NCBI GenBank assembly: GCA_964476625.1
Contig: CAYZBJ010000001.1
Location: 62,001 to 126,000 of the forward strand
Length of the DNA: 64,000 bases
From: JAMLIN01 sp964476625
GTDB taxonomy: Bacteria > Pseudomonadota > Gammaproteobacteria > Burkholderiales > Burkholderiaceae_E
Reading direction: 5' to 3'
The position numbers were made by a program, and so were the translations under genes. This document shows positions 42,045 through 50,598 of this stretch, piece by piece. How positions within the stretch are numbered: the first letter of the stretch is position 1; every line of letters begins with the position of its first letter. Below the pieces are notes generated by a model. The model worked only from the letters and a program-made list of their open reading frames with translations, was not told where the DNA came from and searched no databases.

Positions 42045-43406
42045 ATGAACGACTCCAACGACCCCACCGCCCGCCTCGCCGAGTTCGCGGCGACCCTGCG
42101 CTACGATGACATCCCGGCACCGGTGCTGCGCCGCGCCGAAGACCTCCTGCTCGACTGGATCGGCTCGACCCTGGCCGGCAAGGGCGCCCGCCCGGTAGAA
42201 GCGATCGCTCGCTTCGCGCGGTCCATGGGGCCGACCGAAGGCCCCGCCGAGGTCCTGGTCGAGCGTCGCGGTACCAGCCCGGTTTTCGCCGCGATGGTCA
42301 ATGCGGCGGCCTCGCACTTCGCCGAGCAGGACGATGTCCACAACGGCTCGGTCTTCCATCCGGCCGCGGTGGTGTTCCCGCCGGCGCTGGCGGTGGCCCA
42401 GGCGATCGGCGCCTCGGGCCGCGACCTGCTGGTCGCCAGCGTGGTCGGCTACGAGGTCGGCATCCGGGTCGGCGAATTCCTTGGCCGCTCCCACTACCGG
42501 GTCTTCCATACCACCGGCACCGCCGGGACGATCGCAGCGGCGGCCGCGGTCGGCCGCCTGCTCGGGCTGGATGCCGGGCGGATGCGCCATGCCTTCGGCT
42601 CGGCCGGCACCCAGGCCGCCGGCCTCTGGGAGTTCCTGCGCGATGCCGCCGACTCCAAGCAGCTGCACACCGCGCATGCGGCCGGCGCGGGGCTGACCGC
42701 GGCCTACCTTGCCGCCGACGGCTTCACCGGCGCGCAGCGCATCCTCGACGGCGAGCGCGGCATGGCCGCCGGCATGTCGGACGATGCCGATCCGGCCCGG
42801 CTTGCCGACCGCCTCGGCAGCCGCTGGGCGCTCGCCGAGACCTCCTTCAAGTTCCACGCCTCCTGCCGCCACACCCATCCGGCGGCCGACGCCCTGCTCG
42901 CGCTTATGACAGAAAACCGCCTCGCCGCGAGCGACATCGCCGAGGCCGTGGCGCAGGTCCACCAGGGCGCGATCGATGTGCTCGGTGCGGTGGTCCGGCC
43001 GCTCACGGTGCACCAGGCGAAGTTCTCGATGGGCACGGTGCTGGGGCTGATCGCCACCACCGGCCGGGCCGGCCTGGCGGAGTTCGACGAGCGCTTCCTC
43101 GCCGACGAGGTCGCCGCCTTCCGGGACAAGGTCCGCATGGAGCTCGACCCCGAGGTCGACACCGCCTACCCGAACCGCTGGATCGGCAAGCTGCGGGTGC
43201 GCACCACCGACGGCCGCGAATTCTCGTCGCGGATCGAGGAGCCGCGCGGCGATCCCGGCAACACCCTGTCGCGCACCGAGATCGAGGACAAGGCGATCCG
43301 GCTCGCGGGCTACCAGCAGGGCGCGACCGAAGCGGAGATGCGCCGGGTGATCGACCTCGTGTGGTCGATCGACGGGCTCGACAAGGTGCCGCCGCTGCTC
43401 GGCTGA
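42045..43406 (+). CDS. MmgE/PrpD family protein
   Basis: A 453-residue protein of the 2-methylcitrate dehydratase fold: LLLDWIGSTLAGKG near the start, NAAASHFAEQDDVHNGSVFHPAA (family hallmark with conserved D and H) near residues 85-108, HTTGTAGTIAAAAAVGRLLGL, and FHASCRHTHPAADALL. PrpD dehydrates methylcitrate; MmgE-type relatives and cis-aconitate or iminodisuccinate enzymes share the fold. No methylcitrate-cycle partners are near, so the substrate is open. ATG 42045 is taken from the family's usual beginning. Confidence 0.87.
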   Translation: MNDSNDPTARLAEFAATLRYDDIPAPVLRRAEDLLLDWIGSTLAGKGARPVEAIARFARSMGPTEGPAEVLVERRGTSPVFAAMVNAAASHFAEQDDVHNGSVFHPAAVVFPPALAVAQAIGASGRDLLVASVVGYEVGIRVGEFLGRSHYRVFHTTGTAGTIAAAAAVGRLLGLDAGRMRHAFGSAGTQAAGLWEFLRDAADSKQLHTAHAAGAGLTAAYLAADGFTGAQRILDGERGMAAGMSDDADPARLADRLGSRWALAETSFKFHASCRHTHPAADALLALMTENRLAASDIAEAVAQVHQGAIDVLGAVVRPLTVHQAKFSMGTVLGLIATTGRAGLAEFDERFLADEVAAFRDKVRMELDPEVDTAYPNRWIGKLRVRTTDGREFSSRIEEPRGDPGNTLSRTEIEDKAIRLAGYQQGATEAEMRRVIDLVWSIDGLDKVPPLLG

Positions 43407-43408
43407 TC

Positions 43409-44803
43409 CTACCGGTCAGCGGGCGCCGGTGACGCCTGCAGGTCCTCGCGCAAGGCCTGGAACGCGGCGGAGCGGCGCAACGCGCTGCGGCCCGCGGCGA
43501 TCAGGTGGTCCACATCATCGGGATTCAGGCTCAGCGCGGTGGGGACATGCAGCAGTGCGCCGCGCTGCGCGTCGGCGGCATCGCGCAGGTTCACCTGCAC
43601 GACATGGATACGGGCGTCCGGCGCGAAGATCTCTCGTCCCGGAGCCCCCGGGGCTCCAGGCTCGCGGCCCCATTGCCGCGCCAGGTCGGCGAGGAACTCC
43701 TGCGTCTCGTGCGTGGCGCGCGCGCCGGTGCTGAACACCAGCGCGTTGAGAACGCGCAGGTTGCCGGGCAGCTCGTCGCTCGCATCGATGTGCTCGCTGG
43801 GGTCGTGCTCGGAATTCACCGTGATGATGACGAGCCGGCGCACGCTGCCCGGGGTGATGCCCACCTCATGGAAGCTTTCGCGAAAGCCCGGGCCCGCCAG
43901 CGCGCGATCGAGCAGGCGCCGTACGCCCAGGTTGTCGGCCACGCCGCCGTCGACCAGGTGGATGTACGGCCGTGCCTCGGCATCGAGATAGCTCCGCTGC
44001 TGCAGGGCATACAGGCGGGAGCGATAGCTGTCGTCCCGCGTCGCCGGCAGGCGCTGCGCGATTCCCTTCTCCCGGCAAGTCTGCGAATGATTGCGCAGCG
44101 TCATCGGGCTGAGCAGCAGCGGCACCGATGACGACGACGCAACGGCGAAGGACAGCGGAACGCTCGCGATGTCCGAGCAGATGAGCTCGAACTGCTCGGC
44201 CGTGAACTCGAAGGTGGCTCCCTGCGTCAGGTCCGTTGCGCTGATCAGCAGCTGCGGATGGCGGGGGCGGTGCATCACGTCGCCGAAGGTGCTGCCTTGC
44301 AGCAACTCGTCGAGGCGCTGCTCGAGCAGGTGGCTGCGGCCGAACCAGGGCGAGGTCAGCCGGTACAGGTTGGATGGCCAGAGGGTCTGCAGGATCAGGC
44401 TGTTCTGGAAGTTGCGGTAGAGGAAGTCCCGCTCGAAGCCGTCGAGCCCTTCGCCCCCGAAGGCGGCGTAGTAGGCGGCAATGATGCTGCCGCCCGAGAC
44501 GCCGGCGATCACGTCGGTGGCATCGAGCAGGTCGGTGGCGCGCCCGTTCCATTCGAACGCGGTCTCCTGCAGCTCGCGCAGCACGCCGTAGCCGAAGGCC
44601 GCCGCGCGGGCGCCGCCGCCGGAGAGCGTGACCGCGACGAGCAGGCTGGGATCGCGGGCGGCGATGCGCTGGACATGTTCTTCCTCGGCGGCGGCCACGG
44701 CCTCCGGCGTCAGCGGCTGGTTGATCCATGGGCGCGTGCCGGCGCACCCGCCCAGCAGTGCGAGCATCGCCGCGAGCCCGAGTAGCTGCAGCGACCGATG
44801 CAT
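43409..44803 (-). CDS. Patatin-like phospholipase, predicted lipoprotein
   Basis: A 464-residue protein. Residues 1-20 are a lipoprotein signal peptide with the lipobox LGGC (17-20), so it is lipid-anchored. The patatin domain has GGGARA at 62-67 (oxyanion hole), GVSGGS at 101-106 with nucleophile Ser103, and DGG in HLVDGGVADN near 285 with the dyad aspartate. Such enzymes release fatty acids from phospholipids. Its start is 3 bases after the stop of the exported protein gene upstream, so both are likely expressed together at the envelope. Confidence 0.87.
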   Translation of the reverse strand: MHRSLQLLGLAAMLALLGGCAGTRPWINQPLTPEAVAAAEEEHVQRIAARDPSLLVAVTLSGGGARAAAFGYGVLRELQETAFEWNGRATDLLDATDVIAGVSGGSIIAAYYAAFGGEGLDGFERDFLYRNFQNSLILQTLWPSNLYRLTSPWFGRSHLLEQRLDELLQGSTFGDVMHRPRHPQLLISATDLTQGATFEFTAEQFELICSDIASVPLSFAVASSSSVPLLLSPMTLRNHSQTCREKGIAQRLPATRDDSYRSRLYALQQRSYLDAEARPYIHLVDGGVADNLGVRRLLDRALAGPGFRESFHEVGITPGSVRRLVIITVNSEHDPSEHIDASDELPGNLRVLNALVFSTGARATHETQEFLADLARQWGREPGAPGAPGREIFAPDARIHVVQVNLRDAADAQRGALLHVPTALSLNPDDVDHLIAAGRSALRRSAAFQALREDLQASPAPADR

Positions 44804-44806
44804 GGT

Positions 44807-46045
44807 TCAGGGCCCGAGCGGATCGATCTTGCGCCAGTCGCCCTGCAGCGAGGCCGGTTCGAAGCTGGCGTCGTTGGTCCGGTAGTAGTCGCCCAGGCCG
44901 TTGGTGAAGTTGTACTTGTACTGGCCGTCGAGGGCGACCTGCGAGTTCGTCCAGGGATCGGTGAAGCTGCTGCGCCCATGGATCTGGTCGACCACCGCCT
45001 GCTGGCCGCCGTAGTCGCCGCCGACCGAAGCAAAGCTGCCGCGGCTGCGCAGCGTCTTCATGTAGCTCTCGTGCGCGACGTCCTGGAGCTGGTTCAGGCC
45101 CGCCATGTTCCGCTGGTGCGACGCGAAGGCGGCCTTCTGGTCCGCCATCCGGCGCTGATGCGCGATTGCCGACTGGTCCATCATCTGGCGGGCATAGGCA
45201 TCGGACTGCTGGCGCAGGCGCTCGTTGATGTTCGTCATCACACGATCATGCTCGGGATTGCGGACCGTGCTGCGCCGGATTGCCTCGGAGACTCGCTGCA
45301 TCTCGGGGAAATCCTCGGCCAGGCCGAACATGGCCGCGCCCGGCGTCAGCAACCCGAAGCCGCCGGCCGGATTCACCATGTTCGTGAAGGTGATCTCGCC
45401 CTGGTAGCTTCGGCCGCCACGCTCGCCGGTGAACCCGGCCGTGTATATCTCGAGCCTCTGCCCGCGGCTGGCCAGCCGCTGGGCCATCGCGGCCACCGCC
45501 GGATCTTCCGTCACCAGATGGGGGCTCGGCGCGAGCGATCCGACCTGGAGGCGCTCCAGCTTCTCGATGCCGAGCACATGTTCGGCCGCCTGCTGCAGTG
45601 CGCGCTCGAAGGGTACGCCGTTGACATTCCCATACGGGAAGCTGCCGAGATACGAGCGGATGTACTGGTTGCGCGGGCCGATCACCACCAGCTTGAAACG
45701 GGTGTGCCGGCCGGTGCTCGGGTCGACGGCGATGTCGTGCTGGAGATCCCAGCCCTTGGGCACCCTGACCGTCGAGATCGGCATGCCGAGCCCCTGGTCG
45801 ACGATCGTCACCTCGCGTTCGCTGCGGGTCGGCGCGAGGATACGGGGCGCATCGGAGGCGCGGGCCATACCGACACCGCCGGCCGTTGCGACGTCGGCTG
45901 GCCTCGGCGCCCCGCTCGTCGCCGGGGCTCCGTCGCCCGGCGGGTCCGCATCGCCCGCGTCGGACAGGGCCAGCACGACGGCCAGTGCGGCCGCCGTGGC
46001 GAACCAGATGAGCTTGCTTCGCATCGAAAGCTTCTTCAGGCTCAT
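44807..46045 (-). CDS. Exported uncharacterised protein, partner of the patatin lipoprotein
   Basis: A 412-residue protein with an N-terminal signal or anchor (KLIWFATAAALAVVLAL). The middle is strand-rich (TVRVPKGWDLQHDIAVDPSTGRHTRFKLVVIGP), then a long helical region rich in Q, M and R near residues 265-340 (QSDAYARQMMDQSAIAHQRRM, QKAAFASHQRNMAGL), probably coiled coil. The end SSFTDPWTNSQVALDGQYKYN looks like a domain common in secreted hypothetical proteins. No enzyme motif. The three-base gap to the patatin gene argues for a joint role in the cell envelope. Confidence 0.65.
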   Translation of the reverse strand: MSLKKLSMRSKLIWFATAAALAVVLALSDAGDADPPGDGAPATSGAPRPADVATAGGVGMARASDAPRILAPTRSEREVTIVDQGLGMPISTVRVPKGWDLQHDIAVDPSTGRHTRFKLVVIGPRNQYIRSYLGSFPYGNVNGVPFERALQQAAEHVLGIEKLERLQVGSLAPSPHLVTEDPAVAAMAQRLASRGQRLEIYTAGFTGERGGRSYQGEITFTNMVNPAGGFGLLTPGAAMFGLAEDFPEMQRVSEAIRRSTVRNPEHDRVMTNINERLRQQSDAYARQMMDQSAIAHQRRMADQKAAFASHQRNMAGLNQLQDVAHESYMKTLRSRGSFASVGGDYGGQQAVVDQIHGRSSFTDPWTNSQVALDGQYKYNFTNGLGDYYRTNDASFEPASLQGDWRKIDPLGP

Positions 46046-46085
46046 GCGGACTCCTCCCCAAGGCGATCATAACGCCCGATTGGGC

Positions 46086-48158
46086 TCAGAACGCCAGCGC
46101 CGCCTCCACGCCCGCGAACCAGTGGCGCCCCGGCGCCGGCTCGTAGAAGCGGGCGTTCGACGCATTGACGATCACCGACCCGGCATGGGTGTCGTCGAGG
46201 AGGTTCTCGATGCGCAGGCGCGCCCCGAGCCGCCAGGCGCCGAACTCCCGGTCGATGCCCGCCCGCCAGCCGAGCACCATGAAGCTCTCGGCGCTCTCGG
46301 CGTTGGCATCGTCGACGAAGACCCGGCCGTCCCACCGGGCCGCGATCGCGGTCGAGAAGCCCGAAGCCGGATGACGCCAGCCGAGTTCCCCGTCGACCGT
46401 GTAGCGCGGCACCCCGGGCAGCCTGTTGCCGGCGAGCGATGCCCCGGCCAGGCTGGTGTCCTCGTGGAAGCGGGCATCGAGCCAGGTCCAGGCGAGCACG
46501 GCATCGAAGGGGCCGAGCATCGTGTCGATGCCCAGTTCGAGCCCCTGCCGGCGGGTGCGCTCGGCGTTGCGGTAGGTGCTGCGGCCGGCGACGTTGCGAT
46601 CGGCGACGATGTCGCCGCGGGTGTCGATGCGAAACACGCTCGCGCGCAGCAGGGTCGCGCCGCCCACCCGGGTATCGACGCCGAACTCGAGATGGGTGTT
46701 GGTCGCCGCTTCGAGGGCGAGGTTCGGCCCCGGTTCCCCGTCGGCCCGGTAGGCGAGTTCGCTGAACGTCGGTGTCTCGAAGCCGCCACCGATCGCCGCA
46801 TGAAAGCGCGTCGTCGGGGCAAGCCGGTACTGCACGCCGACGACGGCGCGGGTCGCGGCATCGCTGCGGGCGCCGGAGTCGTCGGGATTGGTGCCAGTGA
46901 TGAAATCATCCGCGATCCGGAAGCGCACCCTCGAATAACGTAGGCCGCCGGCGAGCTGCCAGCGTTCGGTGAGGTCCCATCGCGCGACCGCGTAGGCGCC
47001 GAGGCTGTCGACCGTGTCGCGCTCGTCGCGCCGTAGTGCGCCCGCCACGCCCGAATCGTTGACGAAGCCACGGCGACGCTCGCTCATGCGGTCGAACTCG
47101 GCCCCGATGGTGTAGGCGACGGGCGCGCCGCCGAGCTCGCTCGCGCGGGCCCACTGCGCGCCGATCCCGCCGAAGCCCCGGTCGAGATCGACCACGCCGC
47201 CGGCCGACGTGGCGCCATCGCCGGCGAAGGCGAGGTACTGGCGCATGCGACGCTCGCCGCCGTAGGCACGCAGCTTGATCTCGTCGCCACCGCCCAGCCG
47301 CTGGCGCAATTCCACCCCGCCCTGCCGGTGCTCGACCGACTTGCGGGTGCCGAACTCGATCGCGCCGGTGCCGGCCTGGCGCGGATCCTCGTCGAACTGC
47401 GCCCGGGTCAGGCCGAGCGGATCCTGGGCCTCGGGCTGCTCGAGCGTTGCGACGACGAGGGAAAGGCGCGAGCCCTCGGGGCTCTCGCGCACCAGCCTGG
47501 CCCCCCATTGCTCGCGCCGGCTAGCGCTGTGATCGCGCCAGCCATCGCTCGATCGATCGAAGCGGCGCACCGACAGGCCGACCTCACCGACCGTCGCACC
47601 CATGTCGACGCCCCACTGGCGGGCGCCGAAGCTGCCCCCACCACCCGAGAACCGCAGGGTCGGCACCCGTGGCGGATCGTTGGTGTAAAGCGTCACCACG
47701 CCGCCGGAGGAATTGCCGAACAACGCGGCGAAGGGTCCGCGCAGCACGTCGACATGCGCGGCGGACTCGAGCTCGAAGGGGCCGGTCTGGCCCTGGCCGT
47801 CGGGCATCGTCAGCGGGATACCGTCCTGGACCAGCCGCACCCCGCGGACCCCGAAGGAAGCGCGGGCGCCAAAGCCGCGCGAGGAAACCTGCAGGTCCTG
47901 GGCCTCGTTGTGGCGATCGCGCACCACGATGCCGGGCACCCTGCCGAGCAGATCCGGCAGGCCGGCGCCGATGCCCTGGCGTTCGATCGCCTCGGAGTCG
48001 ACGGTGTCGAGGGTAAGCGGCAGGCCGAGCCCGGCCGCCCCGGGCCGGCTGGCCGAGACCGTGACCGCCTCGAGCCCGACGGGCCGGGGCTGCGCGAGCG
48101 CCATCGGCACGATCGCAAGAACCAGCATCGCGGCGCCCGCCGTCGCGACGTGCCGCAT
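46086..48158 (-). CDS. TonB-dependent outer-membrane receptor
   Basis: A 690-residue receptor. ATG 48158 gives a clean signal peptide (MRHVATAGAAMLVLAIVPMALA); an in-frame GTG at 48209 is less likely. The TonB box region LEAVTVSASRP follows cleavage. The plug domain has LDTVDSEAIERQGIG, LLGRVPGIVVRDR, VSSRGFGARASFGVRGVRLVQDGIP and VDVLRGPFAALFGNSSGGVV. The 22-strand barrel ends with a terminal phenylalanine (GVEAALAF). It resembles FecA/COG4772-type receptors; the ligand is unknown. A LysR gene directly upstream on the same strand may control it. Confidence 0.9.
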   Translation of the reverse strand: MRHVATAGAAMLVLAIVPMALAQPRPVGLEAVTVSASRPGAAGLGLPLTLDTVDSEAIERQGIGAGLPDLLGRVPGIVVRDRHNEAQDLQVSSRGFGARASFGVRGVRLVQDGIPLTMPDGQGQTGPFELESAAHVDVLRGPFAALFGNSSGGVVTLYTNDPPRVPTLRFSGGGGSFGARQWGVDMGATVGEVGLSVRRFDRSSDGWRDHSASRREQWGARLVRESPEGSRLSLVVATLEQPEAQDPLGLTRAQFDEDPRQAGTGAIEFGTRKSVEHRQGGVELRQRLGGGDEIKLRAYGGERRMRQYLAFAGDGATSAGGVVDLDRGFGGIGAQWARASELGGAPVAYTIGAEFDRMSERRRGFVNDSGVAGALRRDERDTVDSLGAYAVARWDLTERWQLAGGLRYSRVRFRIADDFITGTNPDDSGARSDAATRAVVGVQYRLAPTTRFHAAIGGGFETPTFSELAYRADGEPGPNLALEAATNTHLEFGVDTRVGGATLLRASVFRIDTRGDIVADRNVAGRSTYRNAERTRRQGLELGIDTMLGPFDAVLAWTWLDARFHEDTSLAGASLAGNRLPGVPRYTVDGELGWRHPASGFSTAIAARWDGRVFVDDANAESAESFMVLGWRAGIDREFGAWRLGARLRIENLLDDTHAGSVIVNASNARFYEPAPGRHWFAGVEAALAF

Positions 48159-48214
48159 TGCGACGGCCCGCCGGGAGGCGACGATGGCGAAAGTGACCGC
48201 ACGCTCCACGGCGA

Positions 48215-49135
48215 CTACGCCGCGGCTTGCGCACCCGGTTCGGCCCGCGCCGCATCCTCGACGAGGAGGTCGACCAGGGCGCGAGCCAGCACCGGCAGGC
48301 CATCGAGGCTGCGCACGCAGATCTGCATCTTGCGCACCGCCCAGGGATCGGTAAGCGGCGCGATGTCGATCGCCATCGACTGCGCGTGCCGGCGCGAGGC
48401 GGATTCCGGCAATACCCCGATGCCGACGCCCGCTTCGATCATCCGGCAGGCGGCCTCGAAATTGCCGACCTGGATGCGCAGGCGCAGGGGCTGGTGCAGG
48501 AGGTCGCAGATCTGGCGCAGGAAGATGTGCAGCGCGCTGGTCTCGGGCAGCCCGACCTGCTCGTAGCCGAGGGTGCTCGCGAACGCAACCGGGCCGCCCG
48601 TCGCGAGTTCGTGCCCGCGCGGCGTGACGAGCACGAGCGAGTCGCGCCGATAGGGAATCGTGTCGAGGGCTTCGGTCGGCACCCGCTCGGCGACGATGCC
48701 GACATCGGCCTGGCCTTCGGCGACCGCGCGGATGATGTCGTGCGACGGCCGCTCCCGCAGGTCGATGTTCGCGTCCGGATAGGCCTGGAGATAGGCGCGC
48801 AGGACCGGCGGCAGATATTCGCCGAGCGAAGTGGTGTTCGCGAAGACGCGCACCTGGCCCTTGAGGCCGGTGGTGTACTCCTGCAGGTCGCTCCTGAGAT
48901 GTTCGATCTGGTCGAGGACCGCCCGCGCATGCTGCACGAAGGCCTGCCCCGGCGGCGTCAGGGTCACGCCCTGGCTGGTGCGATAGAGCAGCTTGGCCCC
49001 GATGTTCTCCTCGAGGTTCTTGACCCGCGCACTGGCCGCCGGCAGCGAGATGTTCGACGCCTCGGCGCCGCGGGTGAGGCTGTTGGCCTCCGCGACCCGG
49101 ACCATCAGGCGTAAATCGACGAGATCGAAGCGCAT
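48215..49135 (-). CDS. LysR-family transcriptional regulator
   Basis: A 306-residue regulator. The start MRFDLVDLRLMVRVAEANSLTRGAE at ATG 49135 is the usual LysR beginning. The helix-turn-helix follows (AASNISLPAASARVKNLEENIGAKLLYRTSQGVTLTPPG in pieces at about residues 18-60). The two-lobed effector-binding domain starts near residue 90 (VRVFANTTSLGEYLPPVLRAYLQ). It is transcribed toward the TonB receptor and ends 57 bases before that gene's ATG, so autoregulated joint expression is plausible. Effector unknown. Confidence 0.9.
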   Translation of the reverse strand: MRFDLVDLRLMVRVAEANSLTRGAEASNISLPAASARVKNLEENIGAKLLYRTSQGVTLTPPGQAFVQHARAVLDQIEHLRSDLQEYTTGLKGQVRVFANTTSLGEYLPPVLRAYLQAYPDANIDLRERPSHDIIRAVAEGQADVGIVAERVPTEALDTIPYRRDSLVLVTPRGHELATGGPVAFASTLGYEQVGLPETSALHIFLRQICDLLHQPLRLRIQVGNFEAACRMIEAGVGIGVLPESASRRHAQSMAIDIAPLTDPWAVRKMQICVRSLDGLPVLARALVDLLVEDAARAEPGAQAAA

Positions 49136-49466
49136 TGCGGGGAGGGCTCCCGAGGAATCAACAACCCGAACTGGGTAGGCCAAGGTAACAGGACGTCATG
49201 GAAACCAGCCCGATGGCGTCGCTGTACGAGCCAGGCCCGAGGCCGACACTGCCAGTCATGATCCCACTATCGGAGAGGACTGGCCGCGTGTCGGAATCAG
49301 GGGGTGGATTGCCAACGCCGGCGCCATATCCCGGGGCACAAGCGGTAAACTTGTCGCCGAGGGAGAAAGGGACTGCCACTTCGCAAACGGAGTCGAGTGC
49401 ACTGTTGGGCCCACGGGCAACAGGCAGGCAAGACCTGTAAATGAACCAGACTGACAAAATGGGGGA
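49136..49466. other. Intergenic region between LysR and the polyene-type operon
   Basis: About 330 bases without a convincing gene. It must hold the promoter of the long plus-strand operon starting at 49467 and that of the divergent LysR gene. A LysR-type T-N11-A site may be present but I cannot single one out. An open frame at 49198-49440 has no family match. Confidence 0.5.
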
Positions 49467-49865
49467 ATGAACATGCGTATCCGCTCCGCTGCGGTCCTGC
49501 TTACTATCGCACTTGCCGCGGTCGCCTGCTCGTCAGCGCCCATCATGAATGTCAACGAAGCACCGGTGACTTCGACTTCGGGCAAGAACCTGTCCAAGGC
49601 CGAAGTCCGAGCCGCGATCCTGAGCGCCGGTAGCAGTTTGGGCTGGCTGATGAAGGACGAAGGACCCGATACCATCATCGGCACCCTCAACCTTCGCAGG
49701 CATGTGGCAGTCGTGGAGATCCCGTACTCGACGCAGGCCTACAGCATCAAGTATCGTTCGAGCGTCAACCTCGAGGAAGAGAACGGCCAGATCCACAAGA
49801 ACTACAACAGCTGGGTCCAGAATCTCACCCGCAGGATCAACACCAATCTGGCCACGGGCTCATGA
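49467..49865 (+). CDS. Small lipoprotein, first gene of the polyene-type operon
   Basis: A 132-residue protein with the signal peptide RIRSAAVLLTIALAAVACSS; the lipobox VAC places Cys21 as the lipid anchor. The mature part is alpha/beta (KAEVRAAILSAGSSLGWLMKD, RRHVAVVEIPYSTQAYSIKY) and ends with NYNSWVQNLTRRINTNL. Homologous small lipoproteins occur elsewhere as single genes. ATG 49467 follows GGGGGA. The TGA overlaps the ACP ATG (ATGA at 49862-49865), so it is translationally tied to the lipid biosynthesis genes and may sit in the export machinery. Confidence 0.75.
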   Translation: MNMRIRSAAVLLTIALAAVACSSAPIMNVNEAPVTSTSGKNLSKAEVRAAILSAGSSLGWLMKDEGPDTIIGTLNLRRHVAVVEIPYSTQAYSIKYRSSVNLEEENGQIHKNYNSWVQNLTRRINTNLATGS

Positions 49866-50176
49866 GCGTCGCCACCAAGCCCCTCCCTGCGAGCGCATCG
49901 ATCCCGGTCCACGATGAGTTCGCTCGCGAACTCGCTGCGCTCATCATCGAAGCGCTCGGGCTCGAGGATATCGACGCGACCACGGTCGAGTTGTCGGCGC
50001 CGCTGTTCGGCGCCGGGCTCGGCCTCGATTCGCTGGACATGCTCGAGATCGCACTGGTCGTGCAGCAACGCCATGGCGTCAAGCTGAAGTCCGACGATCC
50101 CGACAATCCGACGATCTTCGCTTCGCTGCAAAGCCTCGCCGACTTCATCGAGGCGACGCGAGCCGCGCAGGCCTGA
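49862..50176 (+). CDS. Acyl carrier protein of the polyene-type cluster
   Basis: A 104-residue ACP. The phosphopantetheine site is Ser57 in GLGLDSLDMLEIALVV, with the usual acidic helix II. The N-terminus is about 18 residues longer than FabD-system ACPs. It would carry the growing chain as a thioester after a 4'-phosphopantetheinyl transferase, not found in this window, loads it. It is overlapped by the lipoprotein gene and is the only ACP seen in the cluster, whereas aryl polyene clusters usually encode two. Confidence 0.9.
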   Translation: MSVATKPLPASASIPVHDEFARELAALIIEALGLEDIDATTVELSAPLFGAGLGLDSLDMLEIALVVQQRHGVKLKSDDPDNPTIFASLQSLADFIEATRAAQA

Positions 50177-50183
50177 AGCACGC

Positions 50184-50588
50184 GTGGGACCGCCGCTCGA
50201 CGCGCTCGACGCGGCCTTCGCCCTGCGCGCGATCCAGACCCTCGCCCTTGCATGGCTCGCCTGGTTCTTCGGCCGATCCCTGCGCGCGGGGCAGACACCG
50301 CTGATCGAGCGGATCGCACGGATCGGCATGCCGTCGCTCCCGGTAGCGCTGTGTCGCTACAGCCGGAGGCTTACCGCAATCTGGTGCGCCTGGCTCGCCT
50401 GCGCCGCGATCCTGCCCTGGACAATGCTCCTGCCGGTAAGCCTGGCCGGCGCACCGGCATGGCTCGGCACCGGCGCCCTGTTCGTGGGCGAGCGTATCCT
50501 GCGGCCATGGCTGTTCCCCACCATCCGTTTCCCCGGACTGGCACAGCAAGCAAGGGACACCTGCACGGCCTGGCGACGGGCACGATAG
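50184..50588 (+). CDS. Membrane protein of the aryl-polyene COG4648 type
   Basis: A 134-residue protein with three hydrophobic segments: LALAWLAWFFG, LTAIWCAWLACAAILPWTMLL, and AWLGTGALFVGERIL. The block RSLRAGQTPLIERIARIGMPSLP and then ALCRYSRRLTAIW, plus the tail GERILRPWLFPTIRFPG, match the small membrane proteins that sit between ACP and acyl-ligase genes in aryl polyene clusters. Function unproven. It begins at GTG 50184, seven bases after the ACP stop. Shorter than some relatives. Confidence 0.7.
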   Translation: MGPPLDALDAAFALRAIQTLALAWLAWFFGRSLRAGQTPLIERIARIGMPSLPVALCRYSRRLTAIWCAWLACAAILPWTMLLPVSLAGAPAWLGTGALFVGERILRPWLFPTIRFPGLAQQARDTCTAWRRAR

Positions 50589-50598
50589 ACCGGCCACG

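Noticed and set aside
49198..49440. 80-codon plus-strand frame upstream of the lipoprotein
   Set aside because: No start site signal and no recognisable family; more likely promoter DNA.
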